19,555 bases of DNA from Nitzschia sp. DOCU1. Taxonomy: Eukaryota > Bacillariophyta > Bacillariophyceae > Bacillariales > Bacillariaceae. The notes under the pieces were generated by a model, which did no database searches, was not told the origin of the DNA, and saw nothing but the letters and a program-made list of their open reading frames with translations. Positions 1-8,867 of this stretch are shown piece after piece (position 1 is the first letter of the stretch; the number at the start of each line of letters is the position of its first letter). The DNA is taken from contig CATOAN010000020.1 of assembly GCA_951394045.1 (NCBI GenBank), forward strand, positions 1 through 19,555, written 5' to 3'. Both the position numbers and the translations under genes were made by a program.

Positions 1-58
1 GTATCGATCTGCATTCTCCATGAACAGAATTTCCGTGGCCCCGACGACAGTTACGCGC

Positions 59-1003
59 TTAATCATTGGAATCGTTTTTGTCAGGATCGTACTTTTCACC
101 GTTGACAATTACAGTTGTATAGAATTCCAGAGATTTGTCCCTACTTCCCCTACGCCCTACTAATTTGCCGAGAACACTGCTGCCGTGACTTCTTTTGAGG
201 AGATCTTGGTGTTCAATCAAAGTTGGCAGGCTTGAAAGTCCAGTCTTCTTGTGACTTTTTGGGCGGTTTCCTGTCTCGCCAGTTGAGGGCGGAGTCTCCA
301 TTGCATTAAAGCACCGGGGGGAAAGTTCTCCAAATACTCTTGGGTTTGGTCTCCTTCTACGGGCTGACACTCTGACGGCTTGATGAACATGATTCTGTGA
401 GGAAGCTGTTGCAAAGCCACCGAGTACTTCGGTCGTTTGATTGTTCGCTGCAATCGATTCGGCATCGTTTCGTCGTTCATACCGTTCGGAGTGACCTTCG
501 TCGTCGACGTTGACGCTGGGTATCACATCAGGCACCACGGCAGCAACGTCACTGTTCGACCCCACCGCATCCGCTTGCGGTGAAGTATTTCGACCTTTCA
601 CTCGTCTCCGCTTATGTCGTCGTAAAGCCTTCCGCCGGCGTTGAGCAGCCGTCTGCAAGCATTCCTCGAATTTATCACTCTGAAACTCTAGGCGATTCCG
701 GGCGGCCAAGACTTCTTCCAAGCTATTTTGAAAGTCCCATAGCTCCTTTCGGCATGCAAGAGGCGACCCATCATTATATGCTTTTTTCATCTTGTTCAGA
801 TTGTCCACCATTCGTTTGACCGTACTCAAAAACTTTTGAGCTTTGCGATCCAAATGGTGATAGACTTGATCGAGGGCTTTTAGGCTCTCCTGATATTCCT
901 CGCTATCTTCCGCTTTATCAAAAGAAGATGATTTTTCTTCACTCATCGTGGAGTTATCATCATCATCGCATGTCGATCGCTTGGTTCTACTAGGAGTCAC
1001 CAT
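59..1003 (-). CDS. Uncharacterised coiled-coil protein with basic clusters
   Basis: I do not recognise this 314-residue protein. It begins with a short acidic, Ser-rich stretch (residues 13-40). A predicted helical, charged segment follows (about 36-120) with heptad-like hydrophobic spacing, consistent with a coiled coil. A strong basic cluster sits at 122-138 (RRRKALRRHKRRR), and a second one (ARRRRP) at 214-219. The rest is low complexity and probably disordered. The basic runs resemble nuclear-localisation signals, so a nuclear role is possible, but this is inference. A second in-frame Met at residue 20 (position 946) is an alternative start. No intron is needed to read it. The gene is divergent from the DUF6824-like gene at 1784. 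Confidence that it is a real gene rests on length, a single clean frame and amino-acid composition. Confidence 0.6.
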   Translation of the reverse strand: MVTPSRTKRSTCDDDDNSTMSEEKSSSFDKAEDSEEYQESLKALDQVYHHLDRKAQKFLSTVKRMVDNLNKMKKAYNDGSPLACRKELWDFQNSLEEVLAARNRLEFQSDKFEECLQTAAQRRRKALRRHKRRRVKGRNTSPQADAVGSNSDVAAVVPDVIPSVNVDDEGHSERYERRNDAESIAANNQTTEVLGGFATASSQNHVHQAVRVSARRRRPNPRVFGELSPRCFNAMETPPSTGETGNRPKSHKKTGLSSLPTLIEHQDLLKRSHGSSVLGKLVGRRGSRDKSLEFYTTVIVNGEKYDPDKNDSND

Positions 1004-1783
1004 GCTGGATGAACTTGAACAAAAGCAATTCAGATTTACAAACGTAGCTTTGTCCTGTCGACTTCAAGTTGGAGGAATGTTTGTGCGAGTTGTGAAGCAC
1101 CGATGGGGGCTTTCTTATGATAGAGTAGAGTGTAGCAAGCACAGGTTCGATGCGAGAAGAATGAAATGTAGGTCTTTCATACATAGCTGCGATCGGTGCG
1201 GCTGCGGGGAAGAAACCAAAGCCACGAACCTTTCGTCATCACGTATGTACCTGGTATCGTTGAATCTCGTGTTATTTTTCAACGCTCGCGCAATTACGCG
1301 ATGATGAATCACCGTCCTACGTCTTCCTCGTGGTTGATGTCCTTGGTAGCACACAACAAACGTACATTTTTGAATTTCAAATCTATGGCCCTGGCGAAAA
1401 ATAATGAGACGTTAGTCGATCTAGTCGAATTAGCGCGATGACATACAGGGCGAGTTTTGACGGGAGCGTGGAACCAAAATCGAAGAATGAATCGAATCAT
1501 CCACGACGACGCTGCGCCGGTCCGAACAATCCCATTATTATTATCGGAATGCTTATCAGTTTCTTTCCACGATGGAAGCAGCGGTTCTAGAAAACCGTCT
1601 GTTCTCGCGGAAACGTGGTTTGGAAACCGTTTCTTGAGCCAGCAACCATGTTCGAAAACGGCTACTTATCGCCGAGGTTCGACGAACCAGCTTTCTCATT
1701 TTCGTCCTGCATCTCGTTGCAGCAAAGGAACGACAAACAATCGTTCTGCTTTCAAAGCATTGCAGCATATCTGAGACTTCAAA
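1004..1783. other. Divergent intergenic region, no gene recognised
   Basis: These 780 bases separate two divergently transcribed genes and presumably contain both promoters and 5' untranslated regions. Open frames here are short and on both strands, with no recognisable protein. I see no convincing core promoter motif, repeat or RNA gene. Confidence 0.5.
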
Positions 1784-2620
1784 ATGAATCATCCATGGGA
1801 CGATATCTATGAGGCTTTGGGAATCAGTCCTCGCTCGGCCGGGGGAAATGAAGCGTCGGGAATGGGGATTCGTCTTCCCGAAGGTGATGCTGGTTTGGAC
1901 CGTCAGTCCAATCGCGAAAAGAAGATCGCCTATAACGCCATCCTTGAGAACGTCCTTCTCGAACAGCGAGAAAACTTTCACGAAGCCGACGTTTTGATGG
2001 GGGAAGTGCCGTACAAAGTATTGCCGTACTTTCCTGGAACATATGACTTTCGTCGACGCGTGAATGCCTTTGCCCGTCTCTACGGCGGGGTCAAGAACAG
2101 CAATGATGGCAAGAAGGGTTGCAAGAAATTGACAACTTTGGAACCGATTGTCTCGATGGAAATTTTCGCAGATCAGCTCATTGAATCTGTCTGGAAGAAA
2201 GGAGGGCGCTTCCTTTGCCTCAATGAGAAAACCGTGGAGTCGGCACATCCGGGTGTCCACATCATGCACATGCACACGACACGACAAATGGTCCTCAAAG
2301 CATTGACTGATGAGCCAGCAAACTATCAACGTCGAATCAGCCGCCGCCGTATGTTGCAGGAGAAACACGGAAATCGCCGCAAGAAGGTAAAATTGGCCAT
2401 TAAGGCAGCAAGTGGCGGTAGTACCAAAGCGAAGGCCTCCGAGACACAACCAAAATCGGCGAAAGACGTTCCTCGCGGTCGTTCGAAAAGCCGCAGCAGA
2501 TCGGTTCCCTCTTACCGCCGTTTCGCCTCCCAGAAACGCGAGGATGAGTTGTCGTTTCGCCAGTCGTCTCTACAGAAACCACCCACGATCGATGCGAAGC
2601 TCCATGCCCAAGTTCGTTGA
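1784..2620 (+). CDS. DUF6824-like protein with RS-rich tail
   Basis: The predicted protein has 278 residues and no intron. Residues about 67-175 follow, in a divergent form, the pattern of the diatom-expanded DUF6824 domain. They have a start of the type (A)DVL-x-G (68-73), a P-G-x-x-x-F-R-x-x-V block (84-93), an Ile-rich helix, the hallmark G-G-R-F-L (140-144), and a terminal Lys-Ala-Leu helix near 172-174. The usual H-P-G-N is changed to F-P-G-T, and the expected Trp after the GGRFL strand is not evident. Beyond residue 180 the chain is strongly basic and then has an Arg-Ser block (232-240). The domain is poorly characterised, and a DNA-associated or regulatory role is only a guess from the basic tail. 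The Met at 1784 is the first in frame before the conserved part. The 3' end faces the oxidase gene 105 bases away. Confidence 0.7.
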   Translation: MNHPWDDIYEALGISPRSAGGNEASGMGIRLPEGDAGLDRQSNREKKIAYNAILENVLLEQRENFHEADVLMGEVPYKVLPYFPGTYDFRRRVNAFARLYGGVKNSNDGKKGCKKLTTLEPIVSMEIFADQLIESVWKKGGRFLCLNEKTVESAHPGVHIMHMHTTRQMVLKALTDEPANYQRRISRRRMLQEKHGNRRKKVKLAIKAASGGSTKAKASETQPKSAKDVPRGRSKSRSRSVPSYRRFASQKREDELSFRQSSLQKPPTIDAKLHAQVR

Positions 2621-2725
2621 TCACCACAGGCAAAGCATCTCGACACAATAAGAAACTAATATAGCAAGAAATTTTCTCATGATTCTATCTATGCACTATT
2701 TTAGCCTACCCTGCTGGGTATTCGC

Positions 2726-4540
2726 TCATCTGCTGGCGACTGCCACTTTCGATTCATCGGCTGCTTCCTTTTCCTTCATGAAAAACTTGAGCGTTGCCTT
2801 CTTTGCCGGCTTCTTGCTAGGCGACTTGGCAGCGGGAGGCATCTTGTCTGATGAATCCGTTTGTACTGTGTCTAGGTACTGTTTGACAACCTTTGCATGA
2901 TCATAGCCGTATGTCACACAGTCGGGAAACGCAACACCAGTTCGGTAGTTCCCGCAAACCCAAAGGCCGGGAAGTTTTGACTCAGCTTTTTCCAGCTCCT
3001 TCAACAACGGTAAATGACCTAGTTCGTATTGTGGGATAGCAGTCGGCCATAATTTCAAGCCCAAAACTTTTGGCTTTGGTGCATCGGCCTTCAGCAATAC
3101 TTGGCGGCAGCCCTTGTCCACTTCCGCAATGATCTCTTCTTCTGTCAAATCTGCGATTCCAACATCACGGGATCCACCAATATAGTTCAATAGAAGATTG
3201 TAGTCATCGGGAGCCCGACCAGGAAAGAGCGAAGAGCTCCACAAGGTTCCCAATGTTCGGACACCTTCTGTGCGAGGGTTCAGACTTCCGAATCCCGGAA
3301 GATTTTGCAGGTTGCCAAATCCGTTGGGCAATTCTACATCCTTGAAAGAGTCTTTGGGGTAGGCCACAGTCACAGCAGCTACCGGCGGGTGGTAGATGCC
3401 GATACGGTCAATCTCGGCTCGTACCTTCTCAAAAATGCCCTTGGATTCAGGCATGACGGGTGCCAACACATCGGCAAGCGAGTGGGCGGGTATTGTCGAA
3501 ACGACCGATTTGGCCGATACCGTCTTCTTACCGTCGGGAGTATCAAATGTAACCTGGTATCCATTCTTACTTTTTTCCACCTTGGTAGCTTTCCACTGCA
3601 AATTAATCTTGTCGCCCAGTTCTTTCGAGATAGCCTTGGGAAGTGTCGACAAACCTTCGCGGAATGATCCTGGATTACCATACTCGAATTCTGGCCACTC
3701 GGGTGATGGAGGGTCAGCCTTGCGTTCCTTGGTTAGCTCAACTTGACGTTTGAGACCACCGTAGAAAATCGCACCAAATTTGTTCCAGTCCAATGAGTAG
3801 GCAATATCTTCAATACGGGCAATCTTTGGCAAGGCGGCCTTCATGGACAAAGTCTCGGGGTTTCCGGCATAAACGCCGGAAACAAAGGGATCGACACATC
3901 GCAAAAAGACTTCTTCTCCCAAAGTTCGAGTTACCCATTCACGGATCGTCTCCTCCTTGTCCTCGGGCGGCGGTGCGTGTCCGACAAACGCACCAATACC
4001 AGCTCGAATCTTGCCTGGCCAGGACAAAAGTCCACCCACCAAAGCGAATTTCAAAACACCATTAGGACCAAACACCAATTCGATTTGTCCCTTAGGACCT
4101 TTTCCTCCTTGTCCTTTGGGCAAAGGATGGAGTTTTCCGTTGTGGTTTACCCAGGGAGGCAAAGACTCATCAGCAAACACCAACTGATCATCAATTCCAA
4201 GCTCATAGGCAATACGAACGATGCTAGGTTGAGTGGCGAAAGAATTGGGACCTTCTTCCCAGATGAATCCGTCCTTGGTTTTGTGAGATTTGACATTGCC
4301 CCCCAAGTAGTCTCTGGCCTCGGCCAAGCAAACATTGACGCCCGCGCGATTGAGATTGTGGGCTAATGTGCTTCCTGAGATGCCACCGCCAAGGACGAGG
4401 CAGTCCACTTCTTTATCGGGCGCAGCGGAAAGTGATACCAGGCTTGTTCGCTGGCTGTGGAGGGGGGCAAATGCATTGGAGGTCGGAAGCGACAATCCAA
4501 TGGCCACGACGGCAGAAATTGTGCCGGGGTGGAACTTCAT
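2726..4540 (-). CDS. PPOX: Protoporphyrinogen oxidase, plastid-targeted
   Basis: This is an FAD-dependent oxidase that converts protoporphyrinogen IX to protoporphyrin IX, the last step shared by haem and chlorophyll synthesis. The 604-residue protein opens with a hydrophobic signal-like segment (8-20) and an S-N-A-F-A-P motif (21-26), the cleavage motif of diatom plastid presequences, followed by a Ser/Thr-rich transit-like stretch. The Rossmann FAD site is L-G-G-G-I-S-G (50-56) with the ribose-binding Glu at about 74. Family landmarks are E-E-G-P-N-S-F near 95-101, a V-D-P-F-V-S-G-V-Y-A-G block mid-protein, and the C-terminal FAD-contacting G-L-W-V-C-G-N-Y-R-T-G-V (about 525-536). The match is to plant/cyanobacterial HemY-type enzymes. 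The last 44 residues form a Lys/Ala/Pro-rich tail beyond the usual end of the family. The start at 4540 is supported by the intact presequence. Confidence 0.95.
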   Translation of the reverse strand: MKFHPGTISAVVAIGLSLPTSNAFAPLHSQRTSLVSLSAAPDKEVDCLVLGGGISGSTLAHNLNRAGVNVCLAEARDYLGGNVKSHKTKDGFIWEEGPNSFATQPSIVRIAYELGIDDQLVFADESLPPWVNHNGKLHPLPKGQGGKGPKGQIELVFGPNGVLKFALVGGLLSWPGKIRAGIGAFVGHAPPPEDKEETIREWVTRTLGEEVFLRCVDPFVSGVYAGNPETLSMKAALPKIARIEDIAYSLDWNKFGAIFYGGLKRQVELTKERKADPPSPEWPEFEYGNPGSFREGLSTLPKAISKELGDKINLQWKATKVEKSKNGYQVTFDTPDGKKTVSAKSVVSTIPAHSLADVLAPVMPESKGIFEKVRAEIDRIGIYHPPVAAVTVAYPKDSFKDVELPNGFGNLQNLPGFGSLNPRTEGVRTLGTLWSSSLFPGRAPDDYNLLLNYIGGSRDVGIADLTEEEIIAEVDKGCRQVLLKADAPKPKVLGLKLWPTAIPQYELGHLPLLKELEKAESKLPGLWVCGNYRTGVAFPDCVTYGYDHAKVVKQYLDTVQTDSSDKMPPAAKSPSKKPAKKATLKFFMKEKEAADESKVAVASR

Positions 4541-5231
4541 TGTTTTGGAGGAAGAGCTTCAGTTACTGCTTTATTCCCCAAAAACGGTTCTTTGAGAAAG
4601 GATCTCTATTGTAGTTCCTGTCGAATTGCAAGAAGTGCATCCGCCATTGCGATCGAATCCAAAGTCGACGTTTCTTTCGCAACCCCGTCACACCCTTTCG
4701 TCGGTAGGGCCAGGCATGCCGGGGACCGGAGATAGGTTGAAGTTTGGAAGTGAGCCCAATCTTGCTGCCTCCACCTGGAAGAATCAATCGCTAGGAGAAA
4801 AGAGAAGATTGCAAAGAAGGGCTCGGCCTGGACACGTGGCTGGGTTCTGTGGGCATCATGCCGGGAGTGGCTGGCACGCGTGATGGCGGAACTGGTGGGC
4901 GTCGAGGATGGCTGGTGTGGCGCGCGTGTAAGTAACGTATATGCGGAACATACTTGCGTGCCTGGATGAGGGTGAATGGTGGGGGAATCGCATTTATTGA
5001 GGCTGCGCAAGCGTCAGTTGGGAAGCGCTGACTTCAACAGCTCGCGTGTGGTATGCTATTGGCATGCTCGAAATATGTAGGCAGCCACCAGTTGCGTAGT
5101 GAAAACGGCCGGCGTGGAGTGGTGGAAAATTCTGACATCGATGGATCGGGTTTTTGTGCGAAAGGTCATAATTCGTTGAATTGCAAGCTGAAATCACAAC
5201 GACGACAACAACAACAAGTTGCAGGACGACA
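4541..5231. other. Divergent intergenic region between PPOX and the island gene
   Basis: These 691 bases should contain the promoters of the minus-strand oxidase and the plus-strand gene starting at 5232. A minus-strand open frame (4606-5010) is Pro/Thr/Ser-rich without recognisable features, and I treat it as chance. A CAA/GAC-rich trinucleotide stretch lies at about 5200-5232, just before the start codon. No RNA gene or repeat element was recognised. Confidence 0.45.
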
Positions 5232-7990
5232 ATGCCGAAACCGAAGAAAGCAACGGTATTTGATTTCGATAAAAAAGCGGATGCGGCGTCTGAATTTGAT
5301 GATGCCAAGGACGTGGAGTTCAGTGCTGTATCCGTGGTGAGTTACGCAATCGAGAAGTTCGAGAAAGAGCACAGTCTTTTGTTCGGGGATCCGAGCGATG
5401 CGGAAAAAAAGGCAGTCGGGAACTACGAGGAGTTCTTCTTGGAACTTAAAAAAGTGAGGGCCAGCAAAAAAGGGGAGGACGAAAAGGACTTCCCCGGATG
5501 GTCCGGTGTGAATAGGCGCAAGTACTTAGGCGCGATTCAAATCGTAAATAAATTCATTTTGGAGAGTTTGGGGTCGAAGAAAGCGGACTTTTCAATTTTC
5601 AAGGTTCAAGGATTGGCCAAGTGGCTTTCTATATGGTCATGTAAGTGTTATATGCTGCGCAGTTTCGTTATGTGGCAAATACAATGCGCATTCTAATATT
5701 GTGTTAGTCTATATCTGGCGTGCGCGCATCCCATTTACGCAGGAGTTGGATGCAGATGACACGGAAGTTAACGATATGCATATTTTAGAGGACTTCTTGC
5801 TTCTTATTGTTTCAAATTGCAGGAAAGACACTTATTCAGTGGATGCACTCTTTGATGGAAGGAGCATTAATGGGGGTCTTTTTCCAAATGGCTGGAGTCA
5901 ATTTGGGACAGTGGATGGTTCTAAGGAGGAAACTGATTATCCGGACATGAGCGGATTGAGGTTGATCTTGTTTACTATCTACCTGGCAAGCATGCCTTTG
6001 GACGAAGTTGGTGAAAGCAGGATGTAAGTGACATTGGTGCGCAGCCTAATTGACGACGCTTTTTTGTGTTTCTCACAGTGTATATCAGTCGTAAGGCATG
6101 TATCTATTATAATGGCCGAGGTTATAAGACGTTGATGCGACATTTTGGTTGTTTGTTGGTTGCGTGGGCTCCGGAGGAAATGAGCACTGTGGTTGAGCTT
6201 CAAAACATCAGCAACGTGCAACTTCCAGGAAAGCAAGACAGCACCTTGTACTTTTTGAATACTACCATGCATTTTCAAAAGAACCACCACCGTCCTAACC
6301 CACCGAATGCAACTCGGCTTCCTGGTTTTCACAATCTTGCTGTCCTCGTGGTGCACCGCATGTTCGTGAATCAGATGAACTGCAAGTCACTGTCAGGTGT
6401 GGATAAGTCGGCCAAGGCGAAATTCTTACGTTATCGGCATAACGCTTTCTCTGAAGGCGACTCTGCAATGGAAAAGCAGCTTGGTTTTGATTATGCGCTG
6501 CGCAATTGGGTGAAGCTTTGTCGGGGCGAAGTCAAAACGGAGAGAGGACAACGTGGAAAGCCTTCTCACACGAAGGTGATCAAAGGTTTGGAGGAGAGGG
6601 TTACTAGCTTGCAGGAGAATGTCTCAAAGTTGGGGGAGAGTTTCTCAAGGATGGAGCAGATGATGAGGTCAATCATGCCCACGCATTATATTAGAGGTCA
6701 AAATGAGCAAGGAGAAGGTATGTACCTGGTAATGGTTTAAAAGTTTTATGATCGCAGGCAGTATGGCTTCAATCTCACAACAGCGCAGAATCTTGGCTCC
6801 CTTGGTCGAGGCGTCATTCCTTCAATCAACTGGGTTCAGCACAGGCATTGGTAGGTGCTGATAATCTCGCACATGATTTTGGTACACCGAAGGGAAGCAT
6901 GAAGCAACCGCCAAATGCGAATATATCGCAGCGCAAGGCTCCGCCGTCGTTGAGCAATAAACAACCGCCATCGTCGACCAAAAAGGCCGTGCATCAAAAA
7001 TTACCACCAGAAGAGTCGTCGATGGATGATGATGATGACGAACTGAAGACGAAATCGGCAAAGATGGTGTCGCAACGCAAAGTCGCAACTTCTTCCACCA
7101 AGAAAATAGATTCTTCGTCGACCAAGAAACGAAAACATTCGATGACCAAAAAGGCTGCGCATGGGGCTGCAGTTGCGAGGAAACATTCGAAGGAAAAAAG
7201 TTCCGAGTCGGAAGAAGACGACGATGATTCTCAACCGAGGACGAAGCGGCCCAAGACAACGACGACGAGCCGATTTGTCAAAACCTCTTCCAAGAACGAT
7301 GAGAGCGATGACGATGATTCGATGCAACAAAAGCCGCGCGCAAAACCTTCAAAGGAGGTTGTATCGCCTGGTCGCAAGAAGAAACAAATGGACAGCATTT
7401 CTGGTCCTTCGTCGACCCAGAAACACGCGCCCTCGTCGACCAAAAAGGCTGCGCCGGCAGCTGGAGGTGGAAGGAAACCGTTGAAAGAAAAAGATTCAGT
7501 GTCCAAAGATGACGACGATGATTCCCAACCGAGGAACCGGCCAAAGGCAACGAGGAAAAAGCGAGTTGTCAAATCTTTTAGCGAGAGCGACGACGATGCG
7601 ATTCAACCAAAGTCGGCTGCAAAATCTTCGAAGAAGGTTGAACCGCCTGGTACCAGGAAGGGAACATTCGAGAATATGTCTGTGCCAAGAAAAGCACCAA
7701 AGACTGCAGCAAAAACCGGTAAAGTGGTGCAGCCTACCGCTCGAAATCAAAAGGCAGCGCCAACTAATGCGCAGCATAAAGGTGTGTTCTTTGGCGGTAT
7801 TGAATTTGATATTCCTACCGTGGATGAGTTATTTACTGACAATTCCTCAGACGACGAAGCTAAAGCGGCGAAAGCAGATCCGAAGGGCAAAAAGATAGTG
7901 GAACAATTGAGGAGAGAAGCCGCCGCTAAGTATCCAAACAAACGCAAGGGATCGGGCAAGGTGATATCTTCAAGCCCAATGCGCAGCTAA
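5232..7990 (+). CDS. Uncharacterised four-exon protein, coiled coil plus Lys/Ser/Asp repeat tail
   Basis: I do not recognise this protein. The best model joins 5232-5640, 5708-6023, 6089-6717 and 6762-7990, giving about 860 residues. All three junctions restore one reading frame. The first two donors are GTAAGTG and the third is GTATGT. The N-terminal 450 residues are globular-looking, with several aromatic/hydrophobic helices and no catalytic motif I can name. A leucine-heptad coiled coil follows (encoded around 6580-6670). Exon 4 encodes a low-complexity tail with repeated S-S-T-K-K-A and acidic D-D-D-D-S-Q-P motifs, resembling disordered chromatin or nuclear proteins. The third intron (44 bases) is the weakest part of the model. 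With acceptor 6757 instead, the frame ends at a stop near 6855. The final seven codons and the stop lie inside the tandem repeat starting at 7969, so the original C-terminus may have been cut off. Confidence 0.6.
5641..5707 (+). other. Intron 1 of the island gene
   Basis: This 67-base GT-AG intron (donor GTAAGTG, acceptor TGTTAG) splits a codon after its first base. Removing it joins the frame ending in L-S-I-W-S to Y-I-W-R-A-R. It contains a CTGCGCAG palindrome 14 bases from the donor. Confidence 0.75.
6024..6088 (+). other. Intron 2 of the island gene
   Basis: This 65-base intron has donor GTAAGTG. The stronger-looking acceptor at 6078 (TTTCTCACAG) would lead straight to a TAA, so the acceptor at 6088 (TATATCAG), which preserves the frame, is preferred. 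It also carries TGCGCAG 14 bases into the intron. Confidence 0.65.
6718..6761 (+). other. Putative short intron 3 of the island gene
   Basis: The donor GTATGT and the acceptor GGCAG at 6761 give a 44-base intron that keeps the frame into the long Lys/Ser-rich exon. The alternative acceptor ATCGCAG at 6757 shifts the frame and stops after about 30 codons. The shortness makes this junction uncertain, and it could instead mark two separate genes. Confidence 0.4.
7140..7680 (+). repeat. Internal protein-coding repeat of about 85 codons (two imperfect copies)
   Basis: Two consecutive segments of exon 4 encode related blocks. Each starts with K-A-A, goes through an acidic run followed by S-Q-P-R, a basic patch ending in V-K, an S-D-D-D run, and a K-P-S-K / K-S-S-K stretch leading to P-G-R or P-G-T-R. 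A shorter, weaker version precedes them (from about 6970). Six S-S-T-K-K-like motifs, several with the DNA core TCGTCGACC, punctuate the region. This points to expansion by internal duplication. Confidence 0.7.
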
Positions 7991-8857
7991 AACCAATGAA
8001 AATGCATGGGCGATGGGTCAATACGGTGGCTATTGATGATGTTGATCATATTGTTTTGCGCTTCGACAAAATGCACTCCCCATCATTCGAAGGCATCTTC
8101 AAACTTTATCCGAGATCGAAAACGATGAAGGTCCAATATCCTTGCAGTACTGACCCAAGCAACAAGAAAAGAGAGAGCCTGGCAATCGATCTGGTTCACT
8201 TTCCAGCCGTGATAAATTACGCTACTACGGTCCACAAACTACAAGGCAAATCTGTCGACAATCTGGTCGTGGTTGATTGGTGTCGGATGCGAAACTGGGC
8301 CTATGTCGTCCTTTCCAGAGTTCGTACACTAAGTGGCATTTTCCTCTCCTCTGCCTTGCCCGACGATATCTCTTTTCAGCCTGACGAAGAATATTTGAAT
8401 ATGATGACAAGACTACGACAGTCAATCTTGGCCGACGAAGATGACAACCAAGAAGACGACGATTCAGACGACGAAGATTTAGAAACGGTAGATGTATAGT
8501 AAATAGGAAGCGCACATACTGCGCAGCCAAAATGCGCCTCACTACTGCGCACTCTATTTTTGTACCATCAAAATCACAAGCACCTTTTTGTTCTCTGCAC
8601 AATCCTGTCCGAGCGACGTCTTTGACGCAGCTCACGACAACCAAAGTCATACTTTATTTAACCCAAAGTAGATTACGACAGCAAAAGTCATCCATTTCTG
8701 TAACTAATGCGAGGATGCCGGCGAGGATGCCTTGCCTCCAAAAAGTGAAATTCGATAAATGAAAATCCACTGATATTTTTTCTTCTATAAGTGAGGGCTT
8801 AGTAAAAACGAAAACGCGACCTAAAAAATGGAAGGTTGAATCCCCCCCCCCCACACC
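7969..8857 (+). repeat. Tandem direct repeat, copy 1 (889 bases)
   Basis: This segment recurs at an offset of 899 bases. By eye, copies 1 and 2 differ by two substitutions (T8274/G9173, synonymous in the helicase frame; G8597/C9496) and one base of cytosine-run length. Identity starts at TTCAAGCCCAATGCGCAG and ends in the cytosine run plus ACACC. A 10-base spacer (AAAAGCGGTA, 8858-8867) separates the copies. The low divergence indicates recent duplication or gene conversion. Confidence 0.95.
7996..8499 (+). pseudogene. PIF1-like helicase C-terminal fragment, copy 1
   Basis: The 167-codon frame matches only the end of PIF1/RecD-type helicases. It has motif V (A-T-T-V-H-K-L-Q-G, residues 76-84) and motif VI (W-A-Y-V-V-L-S-R-V-R-T, 101-111), then a strongly acidic tail ending in a stop. 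Walker A and B (motifs I and II) and the rest of the ATPase core are absent. The segment before motif V (N-Y-A-T-T) resembles the abundant PIF1-like proteins of diatom repeats. The frame stays open back to 7930 with no Met before 7996. Without an ATP-binding site it cannot be an active helicase, so I treat it as a remnant, probably from a Helitron or a related helicase-bearing element. A short expressed protein cannot be excluded. Confidence 0.8.
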
Positions 8858-8867
8858 AAAAGCGGTA

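Noticed and set aside
1556..2449. 297-codon minus-strand open frame
   Set aside because: It is antisense to most of the DUF6824-like gene, with Cys/Phe/Ile-rich composition and no domain. The plus-strand frame has a recognisable domain, so this is a shadow.
4606..5010. 134-codon minus-strand frame upstream of PPOX
   Set aside because: Considered as a 5' exon or separate gene. PPOX already has a complete plastid presequence, and this frame is low complexity without features.
5232..6740. Tyrosine recombinase (Crypton-like) identity for the island gene
   Set aside because: I looked for the Arg, His-x-x-Arg and Tyr catalytic pattern and could not place it in the N-terminal half.
8225..8650. 141-codon minus-strand frame, repeated at 9124-9549
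   Set aside because: It is antisense to the helicase motifs in each repeat copy and has no recognisable features. Its duplication follows from the DNA duplication.
8830..8850. tRNA T-arm-like string near GGTTGAATCC
   Set aside because: It lacks the TTCGA core, and no acceptor or anticodon arm could be built around it.
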